Positions 24,378 to 51,500 of a DNA stretch of 64,000 bases are shown piece after piece. Position 1 is the first letter of the stretch. The number at the start of each line of letters is the position of its first letter. This DNA comes from Amycolatopsis lexingtonensis. GTDB lineage: Bacteria; Actinomycetota; Actinomycetes; Mycobacteriales; Pseudonocardiaceae. The notes beneath the pieces were generated by a model. That model worked only from the letters and a program-made list of their open reading frames with translations. It was not told where the DNA came from and did no database searches. The translations under genes and the position numbers were made by a program. Where the stretch lies: NCBI RefSeq assembly GCF_014873755.1, contig NZ_JADBEG010000001.1, forward strand, positions 9,398,501 to 9,462,500, given 5' to 3'.

Positions 24378-27300
24378 CGGTCGACGAAGTCTCCTACCGC
24401 GCAGCTCCGGTGCGGACCCGGCCGGCGCCCGTGCTGACGCTCCCGGCCTTCACGGACCTGAAGTACCGGCTGCTCGGCCCGGTTTCCGCGGTCGGCGTCG
24501 ACGGGCCCGCCCGGCTCGGCGGCCCGAAGCAGCGGACCGTCCTGGCCGCCTTGCTGCTCAACGCCAACCAGGTCGTCTCCGAAGACCAGCTGATCGAGCT
24601 GCTGTGGGAAGACCGCCCGCCGGCGAGCGCGCGCGGGCAGCTGCAGGTGCGCGTCTGGGAGCTGCGCAAGCTGCTCGGCCGCGAGGTGATCGTGCGCCGC
24701 GAACCCGGGTACCTGATCGAGGTCGGGCCCGGCGAACTGGACACCGAGCTCTTCGACGACGTCGCCAAGGACGCCCGGCGGCTCATCGAGGGCGGCGAAC
24801 CGCGCCGGGGCGTCGAGCGCCTGCGCGCGGTACTGGAACTCTGGCAGGGACCGCCGCTGGGCGGGGTCACCGACGTCCTCGTGCGGCGCAGCGGCCAGAT
24901 CCTGGCCGAGCAGCGGATGACCGCGCTCGAGGTGCTCTTCGACGCCGAGCTCGCCACCGGACGGCACACGCACGTGGTGCGGGAACTGCGCCATTTCGTC
25001 GACGAATACCCCTTCGGCGAACGGCTGCAGGAACAGCTGATGCTCGCGCTGCAGCGGTCCGGGCGGACGCCGGAGGCGCTGGAGGTCTACACCGCGACCC
25101 GCGAACGCCTCGACGCCGAGCTGGGCGTCGAGCCCGGGGAGCGGCTGCGGGCGATGCACCTGCAGGTCCTCAAGGGCGAGGGCGACGAGCCGCCCGAAGC
25201 ACCGCCCGCCGCGCCGGTGGACGAGGTAGTCGTGCCGGCGCGGCCCGCCGAGCTGCCCCGGGACGTGCGGGGCTTCGCCGGGCGGACCGAGCAGCTGGCA
25301 CAGCTGGACCGGCAGCTCGCCGCGCGGGCCGGCGCCTACGCGTCGGACGTCTGGATCGTGCACGGCATCCCCGGCGTCGGGAAGACCGCGCTCGCGCTGC
25401 ACTGGGCCCACCGCGTCCGCGAGCGGTTCCCGGACGGGCAGCTGTACGTGAACCTGCGCGGGTTCGACGCCGACCGCGAGCCGATGGAGCCGGCGGTCGC
25501 GCTGGCCCAGCTGCTGCGCGCGCTCGGCGCCGACCCGCGGCGGATCCCCGAGGAGGTCGACGCGCAGGCCGGGCTCTACCGCTCGCTGCTCGCCGAACGC
25601 CAGGTGCTGCTGGTGCTCGACAACGCCCGCGACGCCGAGCAGGTGCTGCCGCTGCTGCCGCCGACCGGGACCGTGCTGATCACCAGCCGCCACCGGCTCG
25701 GCAGGCTGGTCGCCGAGTTCGGCGCGTTCTCGCTCGGCCTCGGCGCGCTCACCGAGTCCGACTCGCGGGCGCTGCTCGGCGGCGTGCTCGGCGAAGGCCG
25801 GGTGGCGGCGGAGCCCGCGGCGGCCGGGGAACTGGCCGCGCTGTGCGGGCACCTGCCGCTGGCGCTGCGGATCGCGGCCGCGAACATCGCGACCGGCCCG
25901 GACACCACGGTCGCCGCGATGGCCGCGGACCTCGCCAAGGGCGACCGGCTCAAGCAGCTCGTCGTGGACGGGTCCGACGAAAGCGCCGTGACGCGGGCGT
26001 TCGCCGTCTCCTACGAGGCGCTCGCCCCGGAGCTGCGGCGGCTGTTCCGGCTGCTCGGCCTGGCTTCGTGCCCCGACTTCACCGCCCGGGGCGCCGCGGC
26101 GCTCACCGGTGACCCGGTCGACACGGTGGCGCGGCAGCTGCGGCTGCTGGCCGCGGCGCACCTGGTCGAGCAGCACGTCGCCGGCCGCTACCGGTTGCAC
26201 GACCTGCTGCGGGCGTACGCGCTGCGCCAGGCCGGCGCGTACGAAGGCCCGGCCTCGCGGGCCAAGGCGTGGCGCCGGTTCGTCGAGCTGTACCTCTCCG
26301 GCGCGGACGCGGCGGAGCGGATCTTCGGCAGGCGCCACGACCCTCGGCTGCCGCGCGAACCCGCGGTGGTGCCGGCGAACCCCATCTCCTTCGCCGACTC
26401 CGCCGAGGCCGCGGCCTGGCTCGACGCCGAGCACGAGAACCTCTGCGCGGTCGTCACGCAGGCGGTGACCGACGGGCCGTACCCGATCGCCTGGTACCTC
26501 GCCGACTCCGTGCGCTCGGCGTTCTACCACCGGGGACGGCGGGTCGAGTGGGTCGACATCGCGACCACGGTCCTGGCCGCCGCGCGCCGCCTCGACGTCC
26601 CGGCGGTCGAAGCGGTCACGGCGCAGAGCATCGGGCTGGCGTTCGTCCACCGGGAACGGCACGAGCAGGCCGTCGAGTGGATGACCGAAGCGCTGCGCGT
26701 GTTCGAGCGCGTCGACTGGCCCGAGGGCAAGGCCGCCGCGCTCAACGCGTCCGCCATCTCGCTGCGGGTGGCCGGCCGGTTCGAGGAGGCGGCGTCGCAG
26801 TTCGAGCTGGCGCTGGAGCTGCAGCGCCAGTGCGGCTACCGGCTGGGCCAGGTCAGCGTGCTCAACAACCTGGCCTCGGTGCACCGGCAGCGCTGCCTGC
26901 TCGACGCGGCCCGCGCGTGCCTCGACGAGGCACTGGAACTCGCCGTCGCCGAGGGCTACCAGCTCGGTGAAGCGGTGGTGCTCGTCGGGATCGGGGTTGT
27001 CCAGCGGCTGCAGGGTGACCTGCCGGGCGCGCGGCGGTCGCTGACCCGGGCGTTCGACCTGCACAAGGCGCATTCCCACCCGTACGGCCAGGGGTCGGCG
27101 CTGTGCGGGCTGAGCCTGGTGTCGATCGACCTCGGCGAGTTCGAGCAGGGCCGCGCGCAAGCCGTGCAGGGACTGGAGATCGCCCGTCAGGAACAGAACC
27201 GCGAGACCGAGGTCGGCGCGCTCAACGCGCTGGCCAGGGCGGAGGCGGCGCTGGGGGAGACCTGCTCGGCGGTCCGCCACCAGCGGGAAGCGGTCGCGGT

Positions 27301-27598
27301 GGCCCGGCACTGGGGTTCGCCGTGGCACGTCGCGGAAGCGCTGAGCGGCATGGCGTCGGTCCACGGCGCGCGCGGCGACCACGAGGAGGTCCTGCTGGTC
27401 GGGGCGGAAGCGCTCGAGCTGGCCCGCGGCGGCGGCCTGCGGCTGATCGAGGTGCGCTGCCTGCTGGAGCTGGCCCGGGCGCACGCGGGTCAGGGGCGGC
27501 GCGAAGAGGCGCGCCGGCTCTGCCAGGAGGGGCTCGCGCACGCGACCGGGCTGCCGACGCTCCAGACCCGCGCCCGCGAGGTGCTGTCCCGGCTCTGA
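24374..27598 (+). CDS. AfsR-type SARP regulator with NB-ARC and TPR domains (second)
   Basis: 1074 residues. After an extended N-terminus of about 30 residues come a winged helix (YRLLGPVSAVGVDGPARLGG to GYLIEVGPGELD), a bacterial transcriptional activation domain (to about 275), an NB-ARC ATPase (GIPGVGKT near 333-340; VLLVLDNARDAEQ as Walker B) and a TPR array to the C-terminus. AfsR-like SARPs switch on antibiotic gene clusters when ATP-bound. It is the regulator closest to the PKS (about 1.9 kb, with one esterase gene between) and the best candidate for its activator. Translation is likely gated by the leader ORF and the ribosome-site palindrome. A hairpin (27602-27654) ends the transcript. 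Confidence 0.9.
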   Translation: MTVDEVSYRAAPVRTRPAPVLTLPAFTDLKYRLLGPVSAVGVDGPARLGGPKQRTVLAALLLNANQVVSEDQLIELLWEDRPPASARGQLQVRVWELRKLLGREVIVRREPGYLIEVGPGELDTELFDDVAKDARRLIEGGEPRRGVERLRAVLELWQGPPLGGVTDVLVRRSGQILAEQRMTALEVLFDAELATGRHTHVVRELRHFVDEYPFGERLQEQLMLALQRSGRTPEALEVYTATRERLDAELGVEPGERLRAMHLQVLKGEGDEPPEAPPAAPVDEVVVPARPAELPRDVRGFAGRTEQLAQLDRQLAARAGAYASDVWIVHGIPGVGKTALALHWAHRVRERFPDGQLYVNLRGFDADREPMEPAVALAQLLRALGADPRRIPEEVDAQAGLYRSLLAERQVLLVLDNARDAEQVLPLLPPTGTVLITSRHRLGRLVAEFGAFSLGLGALTESDSRALLGGVLGEGRVAAEPAAAGELAALCGHLPLALRIAAANIATGPDTTVAAMAADLAKGDRLKQLVVDGSDESAVTRAFAVSYEALAPELRRLFRLLGLASCPDFTARGAAALTGDPVDTVARQLRLLAAAHLVEQHVAGRYRLHDLLRAYALRQAGAYEGPASRAKAWRRFVELYLSGADAAERIFGRRHDPRLPREPAVVPANPISFADSAEAAAWLDAEHENLCAVVTQAVTDGPYPIAWYLADSVRSAFYHRGRRVEWVDIATTVLAAARRLDVPAVEAVTAQSIGLAFVHRERHEQAVEWMTEALRVFERVDWPEGKAAALNASAISLRVAGRFEEAASQFELALELQRQCGYRLGQVSVLNNLASVHRQRCLLDAARACLDEALELAVAEGYQLGEAVVLVGIGVVQRLQGDLPGARRSLTRAFDLHKAHSHPYGQGSALCGLSLVSIDLGEFEQGRAQAVQGLEIARQEQNRETEVGALNALARAEAALGETCSAVRHQREAVAVARHWGSPWHVAEALSGMASVHGARGDHEEVLLVGAEALELARGGGLRLIEVRCLLELARAHAGQGRREEARRLCQEGLAHATGLPTLQTRAREVLSRL

Positions 27599-27601
27599 CC
27601 C

Positions 27602-27654
27602 GCCGTGAAGGCCTCCTTCCCGGTCATAAAAGCCGGTAAGGAGGCCTTCACGGC
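27602..27654. repeat. Long hairpin repeat acting as terminator
   Basis: A stem of about 22 bp with one mismatch (left arm includes GTGAAGGCCTCCTT, right arm AAGGAGGCCTTCAC) and a 10-base AT-rich loop, starting 4 bases after the SARP stop. I recall similar tail hairpins scattered through Amycolatopsis genomes. Only one copy is in this window. Confidence 0.7.
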
Positions 27655-27730
27655 TTTGGGGAAGCGGATTGGAAGTGGCCGCGCTTAGCGTCCGGTTCGT
27701 CCTTGCAGGCGAGAGAACTTCGGAGCTTTG

Positions 27731-29332
27731 ATGAGATGGGGAAGAGCCATCGCCGCGGTCGGTGCCGTGGTGGCGCTCGCGGTGTCGGGGGTCGCCTCAC
27801 CGGCCGCCGCCGGTGAGACGAAGTACGTCGGCGAGCTGGCGCTCACCGAGACCGGGGTGGTCCGCGGGACCGCGGCCACCGACCTGGTGACGTTCAAGGG
27901 CGTGCCCTACGCCGCCCCGCCGGTCGGGTCGCTGCGCTGGCGGGCGCCGCAGGCCGCGAAGGCGTGGGACGGCGTCCTCGACGCCACGAACTTCCGCAGC
28001 CAGTGCGCGCAGCTCGGCGGGCTCGGCGGGATCATCGAGTCCTACGAGGAGAACTGCCTCTACCTCAACGTCTTCGCGCCGAAGACGTCCGGGATCAAGC
28101 CGGTCGTCGTGTGGTTCTACGGCGGCGGTTTCCAGAACGGCACCAGCGCCACCTACGACGCCGCCCGCCTGGCCGTGCAGGGTGACGTCGTGGTCGTCAC
28201 CGTCAACTACCGGGTCGGCGTGCTGGGCTTCCTCGCGCTGCCGTCCCTCGACGGCGAGACGCCCGGCGTGCAGTCCGGCAACTTCGGCATCCAGGACCAG
28301 CGCGCGTCGCTGAAGTGGGTGCAGCGCAACATCGCCGGCTTCGGCGGCAACCCCGGCAACGTCACCATCGGCGGCCAGTCCGCCGGCGCCGGCGCCGCGT
28401 GCATCCACCTCGCTTCGCCCGCCTCGGCCGGGCTGTTCCAGCGCGCGATCGGCGAGACCTACAGCTGCGGCTCCCCGCTGCTCAGCAAGGACGCCGCCGA
28501 GACCATGGGCACGACCGTGGCCACGCAGTTCGGCTGCGCCGACACCGCCGCGGCCGCGAACTGCTTGCGCGGCAAGACCGACGTCAAGGCGCTGATGCAG
28601 GCGTGGCCGCCGCTGCCGCAGGGGCCCGTGGTGGGCGGCAGTGAACAGCCGCTGCAGCCGATCGACGCGTTCCGGCAGGGCAAGTTCAACCGCGTGCCGA
28701 TGCTGTGGGGCAACAACCGCGACGAGATGCGGATGATCGTCAGCATCCAGTACGACGCCTCGGGCAACCCCGTCACCGCCGAGTCCTACCCGCAGATCAT
28801 CCGGAACACCTTCGGCGTGGACGCCGACCGCGTCCTGGCGAAGTACCCCGCGTCCGCCTACCCGACGCCGGGTCTGGCGCTGTCGCAGGTGCTCAGCGAC
28901 GCCGGTGACGACCAGCTCGCCACCTGCCAGCACGTCACGGCGTACCGGGCCGCGATCGCCGGGCAGGCCAAGCTGTTCGTCTACCAGTTCTCCGACCGCA
29001 CGGCGCCGCCGGTGGTCGACATCCCCGGCTTCGACGAGGGTGCCGAGCACGGCGCGGAACTGAACTACCTGTTCCCGAAGTTCACCGGCGCGACGCTGAA
29101 CGCGGCGCAGCAAGCGCTCTCCGACCAGATGGTCAAGTACTGGTCGACGTTCGCCCGCACCGGCGACCCGAACGCCTCGGGCCTGCCCGCGTGGCCGCGG
29201 TTCAGCACGGGAACGGCGCGTGACGCGCTGTCGCTGGACCTCGCGTCCGCCGGTGGCAACCAGAAGATCGACCTGGCGACGCGCAGCCAGTGCGACTTCT
29301 GGGCGACCGTGCCGCCTCCGCCGGGCGCCTGA
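27731..29332 (+). CDS. Secreted type-B carboxylesterase
   Basis: 533 residues. A Sec signal peptide (RAIAAVGAVVALAVSGVA, then SPAAAG) precedes a carboxylesterase/lipase fold: FKGVPYAAPPVGSLRWR and the EENCLYLNVF motif near the N-terminus, oxyanion hole GGGF, nucleophile Ser217 in GGQSAGAG, the acid in NNRDEMRM, and His in EGAEHGAELNYLF. It hydrolyses carboxylic esters outside the cell. The ATG at 27731 has GGAG five bases upstream; the overlapping TTG at 27728 is less likely. The gene lies between the SARP regulator and the PKS, so it may be part of the cluster or simply a boundary gene. Confidence 0.92.
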   Translation: MRWGRAIAAVGAVVALAVSGVASPAAAGETKYVGELALTETGVVRGTAATDLVTFKGVPYAAPPVGSLRWRAPQAAKAWDGVLDATNFRSQCAQLGGLGGIIESYEENCLYLNVFAPKTSGIKPVVVWFYGGGFQNGTSATYDAARLAVQGDVVVVTVNYRVGVLGFLALPSLDGETPGVQSGNFGIQDQRASLKWVQRNIAGFGGNPGNVTIGGQSAGAGAACIHLASPASAGLFQRAIGETYSCGSPLLSKDAAETMGTTVATQFGCADTAAAANCLRGKTDVKALMQAWPPLPQGPVVGGSEQPLQPIDAFRQGKFNRVPMLWGNNRDEMRMIVSIQYDASGNPVTAESYPQIIRNTFGVDADRVLAKYPASAYPTPGLALSQVLSDAGDDQLATCQHVTAYRAAIAGQAKLFVYQFSDRTAPPVVDIPGFDEGAEHGAELNYLFPKFTGATLNAAQQALSDQMVKYWSTFARTGDPNASGLPAWPRFSTGTARDALSLDLASAGGNQKIDLATRSQCDFWATVPPPPGA

Positions 29333-29346
29333 AACCGGTGGTACCG

Positions 29347-29376
29347 AAGGGGACTGTCCGCGAGGGCAGTCCCCTT
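29347..29376 (+). terminator. Terminator of the carboxylesterase gene
   Basis: A perfect 10-bp stem (AAGGGGACTG / CAGTCCCCTT) with a 10-base loop and a short T-rich tail, 14 bases after the stop. It separates the esterase from the PKS. The remaining bases up to 29519 hold an AT-rich TAACTT word (29478-29483) but no convincing -35 element. Confidence 0.75.
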
Positions 29377-29519
29377 CTTCGTGCCCGCGGGACACCACGG
29401 ACCGCGTCGCTTCCGTCGCCGCCGGTGACTTTCAGGGCCGGGGAAGCCGGTGGAAGCGAAGCAGAAGCCGGTCCTTCTAACTTTCCCAGGTACCGCAAGA
29501 AAAACCGTGAGGAGGGTCC

Positions 29520-45509
<15,990 letters not shown>

Positions 45510-45513
<4 letters not shown>

Positions 45514-48500
45514 CGAACGAACAGAAGCTCCTCGACTACCTCAAGCGCGCCACCGGCGACCTGCGCGAGGCCCGTGGCCGGGTCCGCGAACTCGAGGACC
45601 GCGCGCACGAGCCGATCGCCGTCGTCGGGATGAGCTGCCGGTACCCCGGCGGCGTCACCTCGCCCGAGGAGCTGTGGGCGCTGGTCGACGAGGGCCGCGA
45701 CGCCGTCAGCGAGTTCCCCGAGGACCGTGGCTGGGACCTTTCGAAGCTCTACGACCCGTCGTTGGCGCCCGGCACGAGTTACGTCCGGCACGGCGGTTTC
45801 CTCGACGACGTCGCCGGGTTCGACGCCGCGCTGTTCGACCTCAGTCCGCGCGAAGCCACGGCGATGGACCCGCAGCAGCGCCTGCTGCTCGAAGCCGCGT
45901 GGGAGGCGTTCGAGCGGGCCGGTATCGCGCCGGATTCCGTGCGGGGCAGCCGGACCGGCGTGTTCGCCGGCACCAACGGCCAGGACTACGGGCCCCGGCT
46001 GCACGAAGCTCCCGCCGACGTCGAAGGGCACCTGCTGACCGGGCTCGCCGCGAGTGTCCTTTCCGGACGGATCGCTTACGCGTTCGGCCTCGAAGGCCCG
46101 GCGCTCACGGTGGACACGGCGTGTTCGGCATCGCTGGTCGCGGTGCACCTGGCGATCCGGTCGCTGCGGGCGGGGGAGAGCACGCTCGCGCTGGCGGCCG
46201 GCGTGTCGGTGATGAGCACGCCCGGCGGGTTCGTCGAGTTCAGCCGTCAGCGCGGGCTCGCCCCGGACGGCCGCTGCAAGTCCTTCGGCGCCGGCGCGGA
46301 CGGCACCGGCTGGGCCGAGGGCGTCGGCGTCCTCGTGCTGGAACGCCTGTCGGACGCCGAGGCCAACGGCCACACCGTGCTGGCCGTGCTGGCGGGCTCG
46401 GCGGTCAACTCCGACGGCGCGTCCAACGGCCTCACCGCGCCCAGCGGTCCCGCGCAGCAGCGGGTCATCCGGGCGGCGCTGGCCGACGCGCGGCTCGTGC
46501 CGTCCGATGTGGACGCGGTCGAGGCGCACGGCACCGGCACCGTGCTCGGCGACCCGATCGAGGCGGGGGCACTGCTCGCGACCTACGGCCAGGACCGGGC
46601 GACGCCGCTGTGGCTGGGGTCGCTGAAGTCCAACATCGGGCACGCCCAGGCCGCGGCCGGGATCGGCGGGATCATCAAGACGGTCCTCGCCCTCCGCGCG
46701 GGGAAGCTCCCTCGCACGCTGCACGCGGACGAGCGCTCGCCGCACGTCGACTGGACGTCCGGTTCGGTCTCGCTGCTCACGTCGCCTCAGCCGTGGCCCG
46801 CGGGGGACCGCCCGCGCCGGGCCGGGGTTTCGTCGTTCGGGGTCAGCGGGACGAACGCGCACGTCATCGTCGAGGAGCGCCCCAAAGTGGCGTTCGGTGC
46901 GTCCAGCGCACCCAATGTGGCGTTCGGTGCGTCTGACGCAACCAACGCCACATTGGGGCGCTTGGGGCCGTGGCTGCTGTCGGGCAAGTCGGTCGAGGGG
47001 CTGCGGGCGCAGGCCGTCAAGCTGAGCGAGGTCGAACCGAGCGTCGACGTCGCGTTTTCGCTGGCCACGACCCGCGCGCAGCTCGAGCACCGAGCCGTGG
47101 TCGTGGGTGACCTGAGCGCCGGGCTGGCCGCGCTGGCCGAGGGGCTGCCCGCCGCCGGGCTCGTCCAGGGCCAGGCCCGTGCCGAGACCAAGCTCGCCTT
47201 CCTCTGCACCGGCCAGGGCGCCCAGCGGCCGGGCATGGGCCGCGAGCTGTACGCCGCCTTCCCGGTGTTCGCCGCCGCGTTCGACGCCGTCTGCGCGGAG
47301 ATCGACGCGCGCTGGGACGGCGCGCCGCCGCTCAAGGACGTCGTCTTCGCCGAGGTCGACACGCTGCTCGACCGCACCGACTACGCGCAGGCCGGGCTGT
47401 TCGCGGTCGAGGTCGCGCTGGCCCGGCTCGTCGAGTCGTGGGGCATCCGGCCGGACGTCGTGGCCGGTCACTCGCTCGGCGAGATCACCGCCGCCCACCT
47501 GGCCGGGGTGCTCTCGCTCGCCGACGCGGCGACGCTGGTCGCCGCCCGCGGCCGGCTGATGGCGGCGGTGCCCGCGGGCGGGGCCATGGCCGCGATCGAG
47601 GCAAGTGAAGCCGAACTCACGCTGACGCCGGACGTCGACCTCGCCGCCGTCAACGGTCCCTCGGCCGTCGTCGTCTCCGGCCCGGAAGACGCCGTCGCGG
47701 AAGTCGTGGCGCACTGGGCCGCGCAGGGCCGCCGGACCCGGCGGCTCACGACGAGCCACGCGTTCCACTCCGCCGCGATGGACCCGGTCCTCGAACCGCT
47801 GGCGGAGACCGCGCGGGCACTGGACTTCCGGCCGTCGCTCGTGCCGCTGGTGTCCACCCGCACCGGGCAGGTCGCCGACGTGTCCACTGTGGAACACTGG
47901 GTCGCCCAGGTCCGGGAGCCGGTCCGGTTCGCCGACGCCGTCGAGACCCTGGCCGGCCAGGAGGTCACGGCCTACCTGGAACTCGGCCCCGACGGCGTGC
48001 TCACCGCGATCGCGCGCGGCCTCATCGACGCCGTGACCGCGGTCGCGCTGCGCCCGGACCGCGACGAGGCGGCCACCCTGCTGACGGCGGTCGCGACGCT
48101 GCACACCCACGGCGTCCCGGTCGACTGGGCCGCGTTCTTCGCCGGTGCGCGGCGCACCGACCTCCCGACCTACGCCTTCCAGCACGAGCGCTACTGGCTC
48201 ACCGCGGACGGCCGCGCCCCGGCTCGCGTCCGCCCGGAAGTGCCCGTGCGGGGCGGAAACCTGACCGACCTGGTCCGCGCGCAGGCCGCCGCGGTGCTGG
48301 GCCACGCCGAGCCGCTCGACGCCGACCGCGCGTTCGCCGACCTCGGCTTCGACTCGCTGACCGCCGTGGAACTCAGCTCCCGGCTGGGCACGGCGACCGG
48401 GCTGACGCTGCCCGCCACGCTCGTCTTCGACCAGCCGACCCCGGCCGCGCTCGCCGCGTGGCTCGCGGGCGAGACGGCCACCGGAGCCGTCACCGCGCAC

Positions 48501-51500
48501 GCCGGTTCGGCCGACCCGATCGTCGTCGTCGGCATGGGCTGCCGCTACCCGGGCGGCGTCGCGTCCCCGGCCCAGTTGTGGGACCTCGTGCTCGGCGGCA
48601 CCGACGCGATCAGCGCGTTCCCCGCGGATCGCGGCTGGGACGTCGACGGGCTGCACGATCCGGAACCCGGACGGCCGGGCAAGACCTACGTCCGGCACGG
48701 CGGTTTCCTCGACGACGCCGCCGGGTTCGACGCCGCGTTCTTCGGGCTCAGCCCCCGCGAAGCCCTGGCGATGGACCCGCAGCAGCGGCTGCTGCTCGAA
48801 GTCGCCTGGGAGACGTTCGAGCACGCGGGCATCGACCCGCGCGCGGTCCGGGGCGACGCCGTCGGCGTGTTCGCCGGGACCGCGTCCCAGGACTACGGCC
48901 CGCCGCTGCACGAGGCCCCCGAGCAGGTCGGCGGCAACCTCGGCACCGGTACCGCGGCCAGCGTCCTTTCCGGACGGATCGCCTACACCTTCGGCTTCGA
49001 GGGCCCGACCCTGACGGTCGACACGGCTTGTTCGTCCTCTTTGGTCGCGCTGCACCTCGCGGCGCAGTCGCTGCGTGCGGGCGAATGCACGCTCGCCCTC
49101 GCCGGCGGCGTCACGGTCATGTCCAGCCCCGGCGCGTTCGTCGAGTTCAGCCGGCAGCGCGGGCTCGCCCCGGACGGCCGGATCAAGTCCTTTTCGGACG
49201 CCGCGGACGGCACGGCCTGGGCCGAGGGGGCCGGGATGCTGCTGCTGGAACGCCTTTCGGACGCGCGACGGCTCGGGCACCCGGTGCTGGCCGTGGTCGC
49301 CGGGTCGGCGGTGAACTCCGACGGCGCGTCCAACGGCTTGACCGCGCCGAACGGGCCATCGCAGCAGCGGGTGATCCGGCAGGCGCTGGCCAACGCCGGA
49401 CTGTCCGCTTCGGACGTCGATGCCGTCGAGGCCCACGGCACCGGCACGGTGCTGGGTGACCCGATCGAGGCGCAGGCCGTCCTCGCCACCTACGGCCAGG
49501 ACCGGCCGTCGCCGCTGTGGCTGGGGTCGCTGAAGTCCAACATCGGGCACGCGCAGGCCGCGTCCGGCGTCGGCGGCATCATCAAGATGATCGAGGCGAT
49601 GCGCCACGGCGTCCTGCCGCGGACGCTGCACCTCGACACACCGTCGTCCAAAGTGGATTGGACGGCGGGTGCGGTCGCGCTGCTGACCGACACCACGCCG
49701 TGGCCGGAGACCGACGTCCGGCGCGCCGCCGTTTCGTCGTTCGGCGTCAGCGGCACGAACGCCCACGTGATCCTCGAACAACCGTTGGACGTTCCCCTCC
49801 CGGCCGAGTCCGCCGGACCGGCGCCGTGGTTGCTGTCGGCGCGCACCGAAACGGCGTTGCGTGCGCAGGCCGAACGCTTGCTCTCGGTCGACGCCGACCC
49901 GGTGGAAGTCGCGCGGGTTCTCGCTTCCGGGCGGACGGCGTTCGCGCACCGCGCGGTTGTCATGCCGGAGGACCGCGCCGCCGGACTTGCTGCGGTCCGC
50001 GACGGCCGGGGCGCGATCACCGGGGTCGCCGAACACGGCCGGACGGCGTTCCTGTTCACCGGCCAGGGTTCCCAGCGGGCCGGGATGGGCCGCGAGCTGT
50101 ACGAGACGTACCCGGTGTTCGCGGCCGCGTTCGACGCCGCGTGTCCCGACCCACGGGTGCGGGAGGTCGTCTTCTCGGGCGGCCCCGAACTCGACGGCAC
50201 CGAGTACGCGCAGCAGGGCATCTTCGCGGTCGAGGTTGCGCTGGTGCGGCTTCTCGAGACGTGGGGTGTCCGGCCGGACGCCGTGCTGGGCCACTCGGTC
50301 GGTGAGATCGCCGCCGCCCACGTCGCCGGGATCTTGACGCTCGAAGACGCGGTCACGCTGGTCGCGGCGCGGGGGCGGTTGATGCAGGCGCTGCCCGAAG
50401 GCGGGGTGATGATCGCGGTGCAGGCGTCCGAAGAGGACGTTCTGCCGCTGCCGGACGGCGTGTCGCTGGCCGCGGTCAACGGTCCGGACGCGGTCGTGCT
50501 GTCCGGGGAAGCGGCCGCGGTCGCGGAGGTGGCCGCGCGGTTCGCCAAGACCAAGCGGCTCGCCACGAGCCACGCGTTCCACTCGCCGCTGATTGCACCG
50601 ATGCTGCCGGACTTCCGCGCGACACTGGAAACGCTTTCCCTCGCCGCGCCGGAGTTGCCGTTCATCCCCACCGGTGGGACCGGCCCGGAAACGGCGGATT
50701 ACTGGGTCGGGCAAGTCGAAGCCACCGTCCGGTTCGCCGACGGGGTCGAGGCCTTGCGTGCCGACGGCGTCACGACGTTCGTCGAGATCGGGCCGGATGC
50801 CGTGCTGTCGGCGTTGGTCGAGGGTGCGGTGCCGGTGCTGCGCGCGGCCCGGTCCGAACCGGAGACGCTGCTCACCGCGCTGGCCCGCTTGCACGTCCGT
50901 GGCGTAAGTCCACAGTGGACGTCAGTGCTCGGTTCGGCGACCACGCGGGTCGACCTCCCGACGTACCCGTTTGAGCGCGAGCGCTACTGGCTCGCCCCGG
51001 GGACACCTCCGGCGGCCGACCCGGCGGGTGCCCGGTTCTGGGCCGCCGTCCGCGACGGCGACGGCACCGGGCTGGCCGAAACCCTCGGCGTCGAGCGCTC
51101 CAAAGTGGACGCCGTGCTGCCCGCGCTGGCCCGCTGGCGCGGCGAGGCCGACGGCGGCACCACGGACTGGCGCTACCGCGTGGTCTGGCAGCCGGTCGAC
51201 ACCGCGGCCGCGCTCGAGGGCTGGTGGCTCGCGGTCGTCCCCGAAGGCAGCGACGTGCGGCTACCGGAAGGCGTCACGGTGCTGGAGGTGCCCGCCGGGA
51301 TCGGCCGCGCGGACCTCGCGGCCCGGCTGCCGGAGACCGACGGCGTGCTGTCGTACCTCACCGACGCCGCCGACGTCCTCGTGCTCGTCCAGGCGCTCGG
51401 GGACGCGGGCCGGGAAGCGCCGTTGTGGTGCGTCACGCGCAACGCCGTCCAGGTCGAGCCGGGCGAACCGGTGGACCCCGCCGCGGCCGGGATCTGGGGG